Shown: positions 22,240 to 34,800, counted from the stretch's first letter. The stretch is DNA of 64,000 bases from Ancistrus triradiatus (GCA_025084515.1 JAJAGP010000203.1:394501-458500), one strand, 5' to 3'. A program made the numbers and translations. Notes: a model not told the origin generated them from the letters alone.

Positions 22240-22385
22240 GGTGGGCATCACGTGCAGTTACAATTCTGAGGGGACTGGCCGGGGATCATCCCCAACAATG
22301 ACTCCCGGCCAGATGGACTGATGTCCAGGGTCTGTGGCCTGTGTTTTCTGGTGATGAGTACCAGAGCACTTCATCCCAACATGGT
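22240..22385 (+). repeat. SINE-like fragment
   Basis: AGGGGACTGGCCGGGGATCA and CCAGATGGACTGATGTCCAG resemble the repeat at 1113-1435 and 58875-59110 (GATGGACTGACACCCC, AAACTGACGTCCCC). It is partial. Confidence 0.4.
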
Positions 22386-22398
22386 TAAATGTACATTT

Positions 22399-22592
22399 AG
22401 ACTGTGGTAGCCTAGTGGGTAAGATACTGGACTATGAACCAGAAGGTTCAGGGTTCAAATCCCACCTCTGCCAAGCTGCCACTGTTGGGTTCTTGAGCAA
22501 GACCCTTAACCCACAATTGCTTGGATTGTAAGACTGTACCAATTGTAAGTCGCTCTGGATAAGGGCGTCTGCCCAATGTTGTAAATGTAAAT
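22399..22592 (+). repeat. tRNA-derived SINE, plus copy of a tail-to-tail pair
   Basis: Nearly full length: ACTGTGGTAGCCTAGTGGGT, GGTTCAAATCC, TTGAGCAAGACCCTTAACCC and CTGGATAAGGGCGTCTGCCC. Its tail runs directly into an inverted copy. Confidence 0.9.
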
Positions 22593-22750
22593 TTAGCAGA
22601 CACTCTTGTCCACAGTCACTTACAACTGATACAGTCTTACAGTCCAAGCTACTGTTATAGTTAACCACTCAAGGACCTAGCAGTGGCAGCTTTGGCGAGG
22701 TGGGATATGAAACCTCAACCTTCTGGTCCGTAGTTCAGTAGCGCAGTCCC
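22593..22750 (-). repeat. tRNA-derived SINE, minus copy of a tail-to-tail pair
   Basis: Begins with the tail complement TTAGCAGACACTCTTGTCCA and proceeds to GAGGTGGGATATGAAACCTC and AACCTTCTGGTCCGTAGTTC. It is more diverged than its partner, so the two are of different age. Confidence 0.8.
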
Positions 22751-22759
22751 TTTTAACAG

Positions 22760-23735
22760 GATTAAAAAGGTGATAAAAAGAAAATGCAGCATTCAGAGAC
22801 CATATTTCTTGTGGAAATCTCCAAAATCCCTCCTACTTTAATAGGGGTTAAAATAATCCAAAGACGCAGGCTTTCTGACTGGCTGTCCTGCCCTGTTGTT
22901 GGTGTACGGAATGGGGCTTTGCCTCTTTACCTTTTACTCTCTGACTGAACACGTTCGCCTCACAAATCTGTGTGTGTGTTCGTGCGGAAATGTGTATGAT
23001 AGGAGGGCGGCACGGCCTTGGCAGAGTGGTTATGTAACACATGCAGTCGAAGGTCTTGGCTACGAACACATTCACATGCAGGTGTGAAGGGCCGTGCGCA
23101 CTAAGCGTCCGGTCTTTAAGGGCTCGTCTCTATTTTCTTCACTTATTTCTATCACTGCCTTACACTCCCATTCTCTTTCCCTACCCCTCTGTCTTTCCAT
23201 CTTCCCCCTCATGCCCCGTGCACTCCCATGCTGTCTGTGAGTTGCTGGTGTAAACAGTGTGGCACACACCGAAGCTGTAAATGAGGAAACAAGTCCACAG
23301 GCGTCGTCAGGCCTGAATAAGGACTTCGTGTTGCCGCTGGCAGGCTGCATGTTTATGCCTGCTCTCAGAGAGACCATTATCCTTCATTCACAAGCTTGCG
23401 GAGCGCCTGCTCTTTCTCTGCTGCTTTTATGAGCCGCTGTTTATGCCCACATTCACACGCACGTAGGTGTACGTACACCCATAATGCATACTGAAACACA
23501 TGCATAGCAACTGCCCTCTAGCTTAGAAACCAAAGGTGTTAGCACCCAGTCCTGGACGGCATTCTACCTCATGTAATAGACATGAGTCAACTCATTAGAT
23601 AATCTCCAAGGGCTCCATGGGTTAGGTCTGAAATCTCAGATCTGAGCTGTTTGTCAAACCATACACTATGCACTCTAATAGACTGTCTACTGTGGAACTT
23701 GGATGTTTAGTACTGAGAAACAGTGTCTACAGGTA
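22760..23735. other. Unique stretch, GC-richer in part; no gene recognised
   Basis: The part from 22860 to 23470 has more CpG than its surroundings (GGAGGGCGGCACGGCCTTGG at 23001) and a pyrimidine-rich tract at 23120-23240. A 101-codon minus-strand frame is present, without a domain. It could be a regulatory region for the downstream kinase gene, but there is no direct evidence. Confidence 0.3.
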
Positions 23736-23737
23736 CG

Positions 23738-23871
23738 TACAACCCCAAATGAGAAAAAGTTGGGACAGTATGGAAAATGCAACTAAAAAACACAGTGTTT
23801 CTTTTATTTCATAGTGTGTTTTTCATATGCATTTTCCTTACTGTCTCAACTTTTTCGGATTTGGGGTTGTA
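23738..23871. mobile_element. Small MITE with TACAACCCCAAAT ends
   Basis: The ends TACAACCCCAAATGAGAAAA and (reverse complement) TACAACCCCAAATCCGAAAA are inverted over about 45 bp including AGTTGGGACAGTATGGAAAA. The total is 134 bp, almost all palindrome. It abuts a truncated Tc1 element on its right. Confidence 0.8.
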
Positions 23872-24096
23872 TTTTAACTGGTGGTCAACTGGTATTGGTT
23901 TTGAGATCTTGCATGGAGCCCCAGATCGAGGGAGATTATCAATGGTCTTGAATGTCTTCCAGTTTCTTACAATTGCTCCCACAGTTGATTGATTCACACC
24001 AACCTGCTTGCCTATTGTAGATTCACTCTTCCCAGCCTGCTGCAGGTCTACAATTTTCTTCCTGGTGCCCTTCCACAGCTCTTTGGTCTTGGCCAT
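23872..24096 (-). pseudogene. Tc1 transposase N-terminal fragment
   Basis: The frame starts at the complement of 24096 with MAKTKELWKGTRKKIV, continues through DLQQAGKSESTIGKQVGVNQ and STVGAIVRNWKTFKT, and breaks after NLPRSGAP. This is the helix-turn-helix DNA-binding part (paired-like domain) of a Tc1 transposase. The second helix-turn-helix and the DDE domain are absent. Non-functional. Confidence 0.85.
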
Positions 24097-24435
24097 GGTT
24101 GAGTTTGGAGTCTGACTGTTTGAGGCTGTGGACAGGTGTCTTTTATACAGATAACGAGGTCAAACAGGTGCCATTAATACAGGTAACGAGTGGAGGACAG
24201 AAGAGCTTCTTAAAGAAGAAGTTACAGGTCTGTGAGAGCCAGAAATCTTGCATGTTTGTGGGTGACCAAATACTTATTTTCCACCATGATTTACAATTAA
24301 ATTCTTTAAAAATCCTATGTAATTTCCTGGATTTTTTTTTCTCATTTTGTCTCTCATAGTTGAAGTGTCTCTCATCTTTCTAAGTCGGAGAACTTACACA
24401 ATCAGTGGCTGACTAAATACTTTTTTGCCTCGCTG
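23872..24435 (-). mobile_element. Tc1-like transposon, CAGTGGGGCAAAAAAG family, truncated
   Basis: Its outer end (reverse complement CAGCGAGGCAAAAAAGTATT) is followed by TA at 24436. The arm and the first third of the transposase gene follow. Everything beyond 23872 is missing, replaced by the small MITE. Confidence 0.8.
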
Positions 24436-24439
24436 TATG

Positions 24440-25539
24440 CTAATATACTAATATATAATTTTGATATCAAGATTTTTTTTATCTGATAATAAACTACATA
24501 AAATTGTACTAAAAACTTAAACATGTTTAAGCTACAAATGCACATTCTCTGTTGACACTGTCTTTTTTTATAAATAAAAATAAAAGTTTTATTGCACTTA
24601 ACAACAGAATTCATTACCAGATAACAGCATCTTCTTCTTTCTGGGAGAGAATACTTGCAAAAAAAAACAATGCCAGAGTAGTGCACATGGTAGCGTCAGC
24701 TTTTTGTTTTAAATCCCAGTTCCAGTTACGAGCAGTGAGTTTTCATCTTCTCATAAATGGCCCCTCCCTCACTGAATGTTCTCTGTCCGCATCTCTTTGT
24801 TTTTAGTCACTCACTAGTCACAGTTTATAAGATGCAAGTTGTAATGCAGGAAACAGGATCTGCAGTTTGTCCACTATTTTTGAATATCGGCCTTTGTGCC
24901 CGCAGATCGGCAGATCAAATTATATAAATTGCCATTAATAAGCCTGATAAATCAGCTTTTCTTTGCAGTGCTCTGGGCCTCCAGAACTGAAGTGTACCCC
25001 CAACATTCACCAAACTATAGTAGATCAAAATCAAGCTCTACCTTCAATCTATGAATGCTACATATCCATATTATTCTATGCTAAAAATGTAATAATAAGT
25101 CATAAGCGTTGCTAGTCACCTTGAAAAACTGTCCTTAAGTAATGTAAAGGTGTACAGTGCCTGCTTTGATTGAACGCTCAGTGCCAGATAGACTGTTCAG
25201 TACTGGTAAAAAGCACGGCGTGTTTAGACAGCTGCTGTTCTACGGGAACTACGGGAAAAAACATGACACCAACTCAGCCTGGGATTTGTATACTGACACA
25301 AAGAAGTGGCCACATTTTCCTTCCCAAATCATTCAGGGGACGAGTTGACAGGGAAGGAACTACATGGCTGAGAGAACACACGTATACACCAAACGAAAGG
25401 TGTACACACTTGCATGCAAATGAGGCAGTTGGGGTGTGGTGATTTTTGCTGAGCTTGCACTTGCTCTTGTTCTTATGAGCTCTGTGATGTTCAATGGTGT
25501 TTATTTTCTATGCTAACCGGAGCTCATTTGTCCTCACAG
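24440..25539. other. Upstream flank of pip5k1b; no gene recognised
   Basis: AT-rich DNA without familiar repeats. It is the immediate upstream flank of the candidate untranslated exon, so a promoter or an intron of the 5' UTR may be here. No TATA or CpG-island signature that I would commit to was seen. Confidence 0.3.
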
Positions 25540-25639
25540 GAGCAAAAGTAGACTCTAAAGTCTCATCTACCTGGTCCACATGAGTGAGCAACGCAGCAGC
25601 CGTGAGCAGAACAGCACCTGCGTACTTGGGTAAAACAAG
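25540..25639 (+). other. pip5k1b: Candidate 5' untranslated exon of pip5k1b
   Basis: A 100-bp segment bounded by an acceptor (TTTGTCCTCACAG) and a donor (AAACAAG then GTAGGC), 145 bp before the first coding exon. Coding exon 1 begins exactly at its ATG directly after an acceptor, so the 5' UTR must come from an upstream exon. Joining this exon gives ACAAG before the ATG, putting an A at the -3 position, and an in-frame TAA 9 nt upstream. Mammalian PIP5K1B also has non-coding 5' exons (known). The exon call itself is inference. Confidence 0.4.
25580..25633 (+). CDS. Candidate upstream ORF in the 5' UTR exon
   Basis: ATG at 25580 opens a 17-codon frame ending with TAA at 25631-25633. After splicing, this stop would lie 6 nt before the kinase start codon and in the same frame. 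The initiation context is weak (C at -3). If the exon is real, this peptide could modulate re-initiation at the kinase start. It depends entirely on the exon prediction. Confidence 0.25.
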   Translation: MSEQRSSREQNSTCVLG

Positions 25640-25784
25640 GTAGGCCTGACATTTCTGCATTTCGCTGTCAGAGACCTTTAGCTGAGTTATTGGCTTTGTG
25701 CACGTTCAGTTCCACGACTGGAGCTAATTGTTTGTTTATCTCACCTATTGTTGAACCCAGTATTTTCTGCTCTCTTTCAAACAG

Positions 25785-25853
25785 ATGTCATCTGCAACTG
25801 ATAATGGAGGCGGCGGGCCTAGCAACAACAGCAGAGAGAAAACCTATAAAAAG
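25785..25853 (+). CDS. pip5k1b: pip5k1b coding exon 1 (residues 1-23)
   Basis: Starts with the ATG immediately after the acceptor TTTCAAACAG and ends AAAAAG before GTAAACG. It encodes MSSATDNGGGGPSNNS and REKTYKK, the short isoform-specific N-terminus. It ends in phase 0. The start is preferred because it is the only in-frame ATG and matches the beta-isoform start. The basic EKTYKK end is conserved in the family. Intron 1 begins 14 bp before a dispersed repeat. Confidence 0.9.
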
Positions 25854-28800
25854 GTAAACGTGTACGTGTTCAGAGTTAAATCTGTGTATGTCCATTTGCA
25901 TATATGCCCATGGTCTGATAAGGTAATTATCCTTATTATTAAGGTTATTAACCTACTTAACCCATATATTACCATACCAGATACGTTAGATGTTGTAGTA
26001 CAGCAGTTACAACAGCGCACAATATGTGAGCCGGAGACACTCGGCAATGTGAGAACCGTGTGTGAATTGCGGGAAAGCTGGAGATTAGGCTATGCTTGAG
26101 AATTAGTTTCTATTTTTGGTGGTAAGCTGACACATTGTGGACTGAGAAAGAGCAGAGTAAGAAGAATCAAGCCAAAGAAACAAGTGGAGAAACACAAACT
26201 GCGTCTTTGCAACGCAGGCTACCAAAGTCAAAGTCAGATTTATTTCTATAGCGCTTTTTACATTGTAGCATTGTCTCAAAGCAGCTTTATAATTTTAAAT
26301 AATCTTCTAATATCTGAGCCCAATACCAAATTGAACAAGCCTAGGGCGACAGTGGCAAGGAAAAACTCCCAAAGAATTATGAGGAAGAAACCTTGGGAGG
26401 ACCAAGACTCAAAACTGACTCAAAACTCCTCCTTGGGCAGCTTAAATGATATATGTAAGAATTAAACTACGTTACCTAATTAATACGTTTATAGTAATAG
26501 TAACAGAAATAAACAGAAAGAACAAAATATAATAATATGTGGACTAATACTGTAGAGAAAATGAAATGTTATGAAGAGTATAGTAAAACAGAGAATATAA
26601 AACAATAGCATACAAGACAATAGTGAAAATACATAAAAATATTAAATTATATCTATTAATCCGGTACACAGTTATTGTAAAATGTTCTTGGCGGAAAAGT
26701 TTTAGTGGCATGGCATCCTCAGCTAACCGGAGATGGGAGGGAGTTCCTGCTCTCTGTGGTCTGGACATGGTGCACTGGAAAGTGATGGAAGAACAGCTTG
26801 GGTGGAGCCGAGTTAAATGCGCTCGCTTCTCACAGTTCCTGCACTCTTCTCAGTTTCTTGCTGTCTTCTGAAATACCCGCTCCTGTTGCATTACAACAGA
26901 AAATGCATTGTGCTGTTAAATAAAAGACTGAGCGAATCAAACCACTGCACATGGCTTTACAGTGAAATGATTTTACCCATCTTAAATAGTAAAAAATGGA
27001 AAATCAGTGTTGGGTAATGTTGATGTTAAATAAATCAGTGTATGGTAAACACTGCTGTGTTTGATATACAATCTAATCTGGGCTGTTTAGTTAATAGTGG
27101 TACACTACATGATCCCGTATAGCACTGCTAAGTACAGTAAAGAATATGTTCAGACAGTGTCCAGATTGCATAACCTGCAGTTTCACGGAACGTATCATGG
27201 ACGTTGAGTGGCGCGTGGTTACTGAGGTGTGACAGTCATACTCTCTTGTGACCATCAAATACATTTTACTATGCCTACGCAGGTCATATATTGGCGGTTG
27301 TAAAGGAATGGGCACAAAAGTCATAATCATTTGTTTTTTTCAACCATGGATCAGTATATTTAGTTCACTATTCAACATGCCTTCCATTTTCCAGATGCAT
27401 CATGACACATTTGCAGGATTAAAACTGTAAAAAATGGCAATGTCCAGTATATGTTTTGTTTGGATGCTGGTGTACTGGTAAACCAGCAAGACCATATGAG
27501 TTCCATGTTGGTCCAAGTTGGTTTATGCTGGTTAGTGTTGGTCTGTTGCTGGTTTAGCTGGTTGACCAGCATACCAGGGTCTAAAACACCACATATGCTG
27601 GTCTTTACAGGTTGACTGTAACTTACAACTGATACAGTACAAGCAATTGTGGGTTAAGGGTATTTACACACTGAATGCCCTTTTTATTCCTTGTTATACT
27701 TTTTGGACACCATCTAGTAGTACCTTGGATCTTCTGTTTTCAGAACCATAGTCATTTGTCATTGCATAGATTCAACTAGGTGTTGAAATCCTTCTGCAGG
27801 AATATGGACCCATGTGGACAGGGCACAAATTAGGTGGAGCTATTGACATAATCTGGACAGCACGTTCTGCCTTGTCTGTCTTGGGGATTGCAAAAGCCAG
27901 GGAAGCAAGGAAAACTCGCTGTCGTGTTCCTGGAACCAAGTCATGATTGTAAACTTTTACTGGTGTTTTCCTCGATCACACCATTTTCTACAGTGGTGCT
28001 TTCTATAACTTTCTATATTTCTGCATAAATATGACCTAAAACATCATCAGATTTTCACACAAGTCCTAAAAGTAGATAAAGAGAACCCATTTTAACAAAT
28101 GAGACAAAAATATTATACTTGGTCATTTATTTATTGAGGAAAATGATCCAATATTAGATATTAGTGAGTGGCAAAAGTAGGTGAACTTCTAGGATTAGCA
28201 GTTAATTTGAAGGTGAAATTAGAGTCAGGTGTTTTCAATCAATGGGATGACAATGGGATTTGGACTCCACCAATCCACAGTGAGACAGATTGTGTACAAA
28301 TGGAGGAACTTCAAGACCATCCACGACCAACAAAGATCACTCCAAGAGCAAGGTGTGTAATAGTTGGCGACGAGGTCACAAAGGACCCCAGGGTAACTTC
28401 TAAGCAACTGAAGGCCTCTCTCACATTGGCTAATGTTAATGTTCATGAGTCCAACATCAGAAGAACACTGAACAACAATGGTGTGCATGGCAGGGTTGCA
28501 AGAAGAAAGTCACTGCTCTCCAAAAAGAACATTGCTGCTCATCTGCAGTTTGCTAAAGATCACTTGGACAAGCCAGATGGCTATTGGAAGAATGTTTTGT
28601 GGACAGATGAGACCAAAATAGAACTTTTGGTTTAAAAGCAAAGGAAAACACTGCATTCCAGCATAAGAACCTTATCCCATCTGTGAAACATGGTGGTGGT
28701 AGTATCATGGTTATGCCTGTTTTGCTGCATCTGGACCAGGACGGCTTGCCATCATTGATGGAACAATGAATTCTGAATTATATCAGAGAATTCTAAAGGA

Positions 28801-31800
28801 AAATGCCAGGACATCTGTCCATGAACTGAATCTCAAGAGAAGGTGGGTCATGCAGCAAGACAACGACCTAAGCACACAAGCCGTTCTACCAAAGAAATGG
28901 TATTTAAAGAAGAATAAAGTTCATGTTTTGGAATGGCCAAGTCAAAGTCCTGACCTTAATCCAATTGAAATGTTGTGGAAGGACCTTGAGCGAGCAGCTA
29001 ATGTGAGGAAACCCACCAACATCCCAGAGTTGAAGCTGTTCTGTACGGAGGAATGGGCTAAAATTCCTCCAAGCCGGTGTGCAGGACTGATCAACAGCTA
29101 CAGGAAACGTTTAGCTGCAGTTATTGCTGCACAGGGGGGTCACAGCAGATACTGAAAGCAAAGGTTCACATACTTTTGCCACTCACTAATATGTCATATT
29201 GGATCATTTTCCTCAATAAATAAATGACCAAGTATAATATTTTTGTCTCATTTGTTTAACTGGGTTCTCTTTATCTGTTTGTTGGACTTGTGTGAAAGTC
29301 TGATGATGTTTTAGGTCATATTTATGCAGAAATGTAGAAACTCTAAAGGGTTCACAAACTTTCAAGCACCACTGTATCTCTCTCAACACCATTGCATGAG
29401 AAAATGAGCAATTTTTGAAATATTGGCCCTGGCTAGTCTAGAACCGATGACCATGTCTTGTTGGAAGTGATTTTCCATGCAGGAAAGTGTAAGAACGTAG
29501 GAACATTTACAGTATATGGGGCCGTTTGTTATCAGGTGTAGAAAAAACTGATTTTAGTGAGTTTTGTGTTCTGTTAGTAGATGCAGTCGGTGGAATGTAA
29601 TGGTGGTGTAGAAACTCTAGACTATGTGGCAGTGTTGTAGTACTCAAGTCCGGTTTTGGTCTTGTCTCGGTCTTGACCTCACTTGGATTTGGTCTTGTTT
29701 AGGTCTCAGGTTAAGGTGGACTTGGAAATTGATGTTGATACCAGACTGTTAGAACAGTTTTTGTTTGAGGGCAGATTGAAATGTTATTATTATGTTTCAC
29801 ATTTTAAAAATAAGAATGGATAGAATGGATGTTGTTGGCTATATTCAGGTGTTTTTATGTGATGATTCTGAGTAAGTTTGAGAGAAGAAGGGAAACAGAT
29901 AATATAAATATTGTTAATAATCATTCTAGGTTATGCAATATTTCATGTTATATTTTACAAAATGTGTGATGAAATATATTATTTATTAATATGTATCACA
30001 TATAATGAATGATAATGTCTGTAAAGTGAATTACAAACAAATTATTATTTTTTATATGATGATGAAAAAAATCTGGTGGCGACCTGGTCTCGGTCCCAGT
30101 CACTCCTGGTCTTGGTCATGACTCAGACGCAAGGTGTCCCGGTCTTGATCTTGACTCAGACTCGGCTCTAGAGGTCTTAACTACAACACTACTATGTGGC
30201 CCCGGCAAATATCACAAATGTACAGAATGACAATCTGTATCAATATCCAGTAAATGAAGACTATACATCCAATGAAAGATCAGATATCTCCTTTGTAAGC
30301 CCATGTGTTTAATGAACTTGCACCGGAATAATGGTATCAACAGAGATCCACTGGGTGTGTGGCATAAGGGTACCATTATTCATGCTCTACTTGTGATGGT
30401 TCACATACTTCATTCAGTGAGCCGTGGCCACTAATGAAGCGTTACGGAAGAAAACTTCAGACCAAAGCCAAAACAATATGAATTCATTCACAGTTTGTCT
30501 ATATAAAAACCTATATGGCCATATCAGACTTTATTTGTGTATTTGTGTGTGTTTGTCCAGACATCATCATCAGCTGTAAAGGGAGCGATCCAGTTGGGCA
30601 TCGGATACACCGTAGGGAACCTGAGTTCCAAACCTGACCGAGATGTTCTCATGCAGGACTTCTACGTGGTGGAGACGGTGTTTCTGCCTAGGTAAGTGAA
30701 CTGTGATCAACACAAGCTCCAAATGTGGTTACATTCAATGGATGGATATGATCTTAATCAATGTCATAATTATCATTGTATACTGCAAGGATATAGGATT
30801 CATGGACATGATGACGTAGTGGTGCAGTGGTTAGTGCTGCCTCCTCACTGCTCCAGAGACTGGGGTTTGAGTCCCACTGCCTCTGGGATGGGATGGAAAG
30901 TGAGTGAGAGTGTTGGGTTGGACCATTGGTGGTTCAGTGTTTAAAGCATTGGGCTATTAATGGGAACGTTGTAAGTTCAATCCTAGCATTGAAACTTAGT
31001 TAAACGCACTATTTATACAGTGCCTTTAACTACAGTACTGTGCAAAAGTCTTAGGTCACCATTAGATTAGATCTACCATTGCTTATGCAATGGCATACTT
31101 ATGGTCTCTTTAGTAGAATACAACCAGAAAATAAAGGGAGTTTGTATGCAGTATTAAAAAACAAAAAGGCTTCTAAAGGCGACAGTGGCTAAAGTATTTA
31201 GTGTGACCTCCCTTGCCAAGTTGTTCCTTCTGCAGTCTGAAGAAGCTTGATCATGGATGATCTTTTTGCAAACGTAGCAGCCAAAGGACCACTTTTTCCT
31301 GGAAGAGGAACCGGGTGAAAAGGTATCTAAAGCTCACAAAGATTGGAATGAAGCTCAGTAGAACAGAGTGTTATGGAGTGACAAATCAATGTTTTTGGGT
31401 CCAGTTGTCAGCAATGTGTTATATATGGTCATTATACCATTGCTAAAACAACAAATGTAATGGTGGTCTAAGACTGGTTAGGTCAGTGTCCGCATGTGTA
31501 AGCACGTGCACATGTGCCCTGTGATGGACTAGAGCCCCGTCCATGGTCGATTCCCAACCATGCAGACTGTCCTGCTGGTTATAACCCCCCCTCGAAAAAA
31601 AACCCCCACACACCTCACCCCCTCAACCCGAAATTGGATGAAGCGGCTATGGAAAGAGAACGAGGGTGTTTTGCTTAAATCATTTCAGCTTTGTATGTTT
31701 AAATCACCTGACAAGACAAACATTGGTCTCTATACCACACAACTAAAACCGATGACTGTGTGTGTCACTGAGTGTGACGGATAACACTTGGCTCCGGCTG

Positions 31801-34800
31801 CAAGAGGAAACACAACATCTGCTCCAGAGATGTACAACAAAGCTTCTGCTCCATCAGACTAGCAGGTGTATTTATAGAGTCAGCCCTTCTCACTCAGCTA
31901 CACGCAAAACCAAGCTCGATGTGTGCATGTGTGTTGGTGGCTTAAGTTTTCGCCATACATGCCAACGCAACACTCCAAATGTAAAGTGAACCGTCTTGGA
32001 GTTATGAAGGATATATAACAGAAACGTAACAATTAGCAGGGAGGCATCAGCAGAGGGAGTAGGGTCAAGATCCGCCGGCAAGGTGAGCGCCCAGCTGAGG
32101 AGAGAGCAGGGAAAGCGACCCTGAAAATTTGCCTGCGTAACGGGGTTGAATTTAAATTTAAAGAATGGCGAGGGCTACAGTCGAGGTTGGCAGTTTTACG
32201 AGGTAAAGTGCATGGAGGGAAATCCGTCCTGCCATCACAGGTGGCGGGAGATGAGTGTGGTGAGATACTGGGGCCGAGATAACGAGGTTAGACTGTACAT
32301 TTTTCTGTGTTACACTTAAATTTCAACACTTACAATGTATTATTTGTGTTTTTACTGTTATTGAGGTCTGGCACACTGTCCTAGGTTGGCCCTTTCTAAA
32401 ATCTCTTAGAACATTCTTAGCTGTTATGTTAATTAACCCAGAAAACTGGGTTAATCTGAATAATAGCACTGATCCGAATGAACCTGGAAGCCCATGCTAT
32501 ACTGAGTTACTCCCTTTTGAGCCATGTTACTTGGATCGCACGGTGTGTACGTATTCTGACTCAGCCTGCCTCTGTTTGTGTAACACAGGGACTGCAGTAA
32601 GAAGTGTGTAGGCCCTCCTTGGCCCCAGGGATTGTTCGAGTTGTTCTGTGGCACGGGTTACATTGCATGTTTTTCTCTGGTGTTTCACATTCCAATGGAG
32701 GACTCTGTGAATAGGGCTGAAAGAGATCATATGGTCTGTTAGTCCTTAGAGATGAAGTACCTTTTTGTTTGAGAACTTTCTCTCTCTATTTCAGGCCAAA
32801 ACAGTGTTTTGTAAGATGCTGGTTCTTTCTCCGGGGATCAGAATTACTGTTGACCAGGCTGTAACGTACCAAAGAGTTTTTTTACTATGGCTAGTTACAT
32901 GATACAGGGTATGACTAAATGGTTATTACTTATTAGTCACAAAGTATACAATAATATAATTAATGCCATTGGATAGTAATGACATTTATAGTTAGGGTGA
33001 TCAGATATCCTGTATCTCTACAGTCCCAGTGGATGTAAGTGTTAGGTAATTGACTAGACAAACAGAATCTTGTGTGAATAACAATCTCTCCAGCCAATTA
33101 TTCTAGCTGAGTTTGTGTTTTTAAGCATTACATTTACATGGCATCTATGGCATTTAGCAGACGCCCTTATCCAGAGCAACTTACAACTGATACAATCTTA
33201 CAATCCAAGCAATTGTGGGCTAAGGTTTTTGCTCAAGGACCCAACAGTGGCAGCTTGACAGAGGTGGAATTTCTGGTCCACAGTCCCCAATTAGGTACCT
33301 CTAGAGAAAATACTTCTTGTTCTAAGTTCTTATGATCCATGTCATCCAGCATGACTTCACAATATTCCAAGAGCATCTTGGGATGTTACTGAATACTTGG
33401 CTTTCTCTATCAAGTGTCCCTATAGTGCTCGAAGGACTTTAGGTCAGGTGACTGTGGGGAAAATCCATGACAATAAGCACTCCTTGATCTTCTTTGGTCT
33501 TCCAGTAGTTGTCGCAAAACTCTGAGTTGTGCTTTGGGTCATCATTGTGCTGCAGTATGAAACAAGATAAGCATTTTCAATTCCCTGATCGGCCTGCCCT
33601 CCCTCAGACACAGACAGTTGTGATGCCAGTCCTGGCTGGAAGGCACTGCCAGGTGAAGGCACCGCCGCAGAGTTCACATATTTATTTGGCATGGTGGGTA
33701 GCACTGTCTCCTCACAGCAAGAACGTCCTGGGTTTGATCCTAGGTGAGAGGTTTGGGTCCTTTCTGAGTTTGCATCACCTCCCTGTGTCTGTGTGGGTTT
33801 ACTCTGGGTGTTCCAGTGTTCCCACAGTCCCAACAAATGCTTTAAGTTAATTTGGCTGTAGTGTGTGGGTGTGTGTATGAGTGTATGAGTGTGTGTGCCA
33901 TAAGATGGACTGGCGCCCTGTGTAGGGTTGGTCCTGGCTTGTGCCCTATGCCACTGTCTAGGCAATGTCTCTCCCGCAACCCTGACTAGGATTAAGTGGA
34001 TAAGAAATTGGATGAATGACCTGTGTTGGAACATGAATTGTGGTTGTCTTTGTCTTAGATGTTTTATTTATACATGATGTCTCTTTTTCTTACAGTGAGG
34101 GAAGCAACCTGACCCCGGCGCATCACTACCCAGACTTTCGTTTCAAAACCTATGCCCCGCTAGCTTTTCGTTATTTCCGGGAGCTCTTTGGAATCAAGCC
34201 AGATGATTACTTGGTAAGCGTTGCTCAACCTTCTCTCACCTACCTTTTGAGTTCTATTGTTAGACTGAACGGTCATGAGCCACATGCTTCTTGCTAATAC
34301 TAATGCAAATGACAACAGTGTTTGCTGTGTGCTACAACTTGGATCTGTGTTAAAGTCTTTACTTGCAGCCTTATTTTTAGCTCAGATTAGGGGTAATGTT
34401 CTAGGTTGCTTTCATTATTTGGAACATGGTGGCTTAGTTCACACAATGAAATCACCAGAAGATTTGGGCAGTGTCGCCTAATTTTAAAGTGGATTTTATG
34501 TGGTGTACGGATGTGATTGACTGTGCTTTCATCTCTTTTTGCTGTAACAGCGACCGCTTTGATCAAGGTAGATCCTTGATCATTACCCTCATTGTCCATT
34601 TTATCAGTTCCACTTACCCTATAGAAGCACTTTGTAGTTCTACAATTACAGACTGTAGTCCATCTGTTTTTCTAAATAATTTGTTCATCCCCGCTGTTTT
34701 CTAATGGTCAGGACCTCCACAAGACCAGCACAGATCAGGTACTATTTGGGTGGTGGATCATTCTCAGCACTGCAGTCACACTGATGTGGTGGTGGTGTGT

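Noticed and set aside
29634..30192. Possible protein-coding Ser/Val-rich stretch in alternating GGTCTTGGTC words
   Set aside because: It is the simple-sequence end of a TIR element, with stops in all frames across its length.
33444..34034. Longest open frame in the window, 196 codons on the minus strand
   Set aside because: Most of it runs antisense through a full-length SINE (33689-34018), and the product has no recognisable domain.
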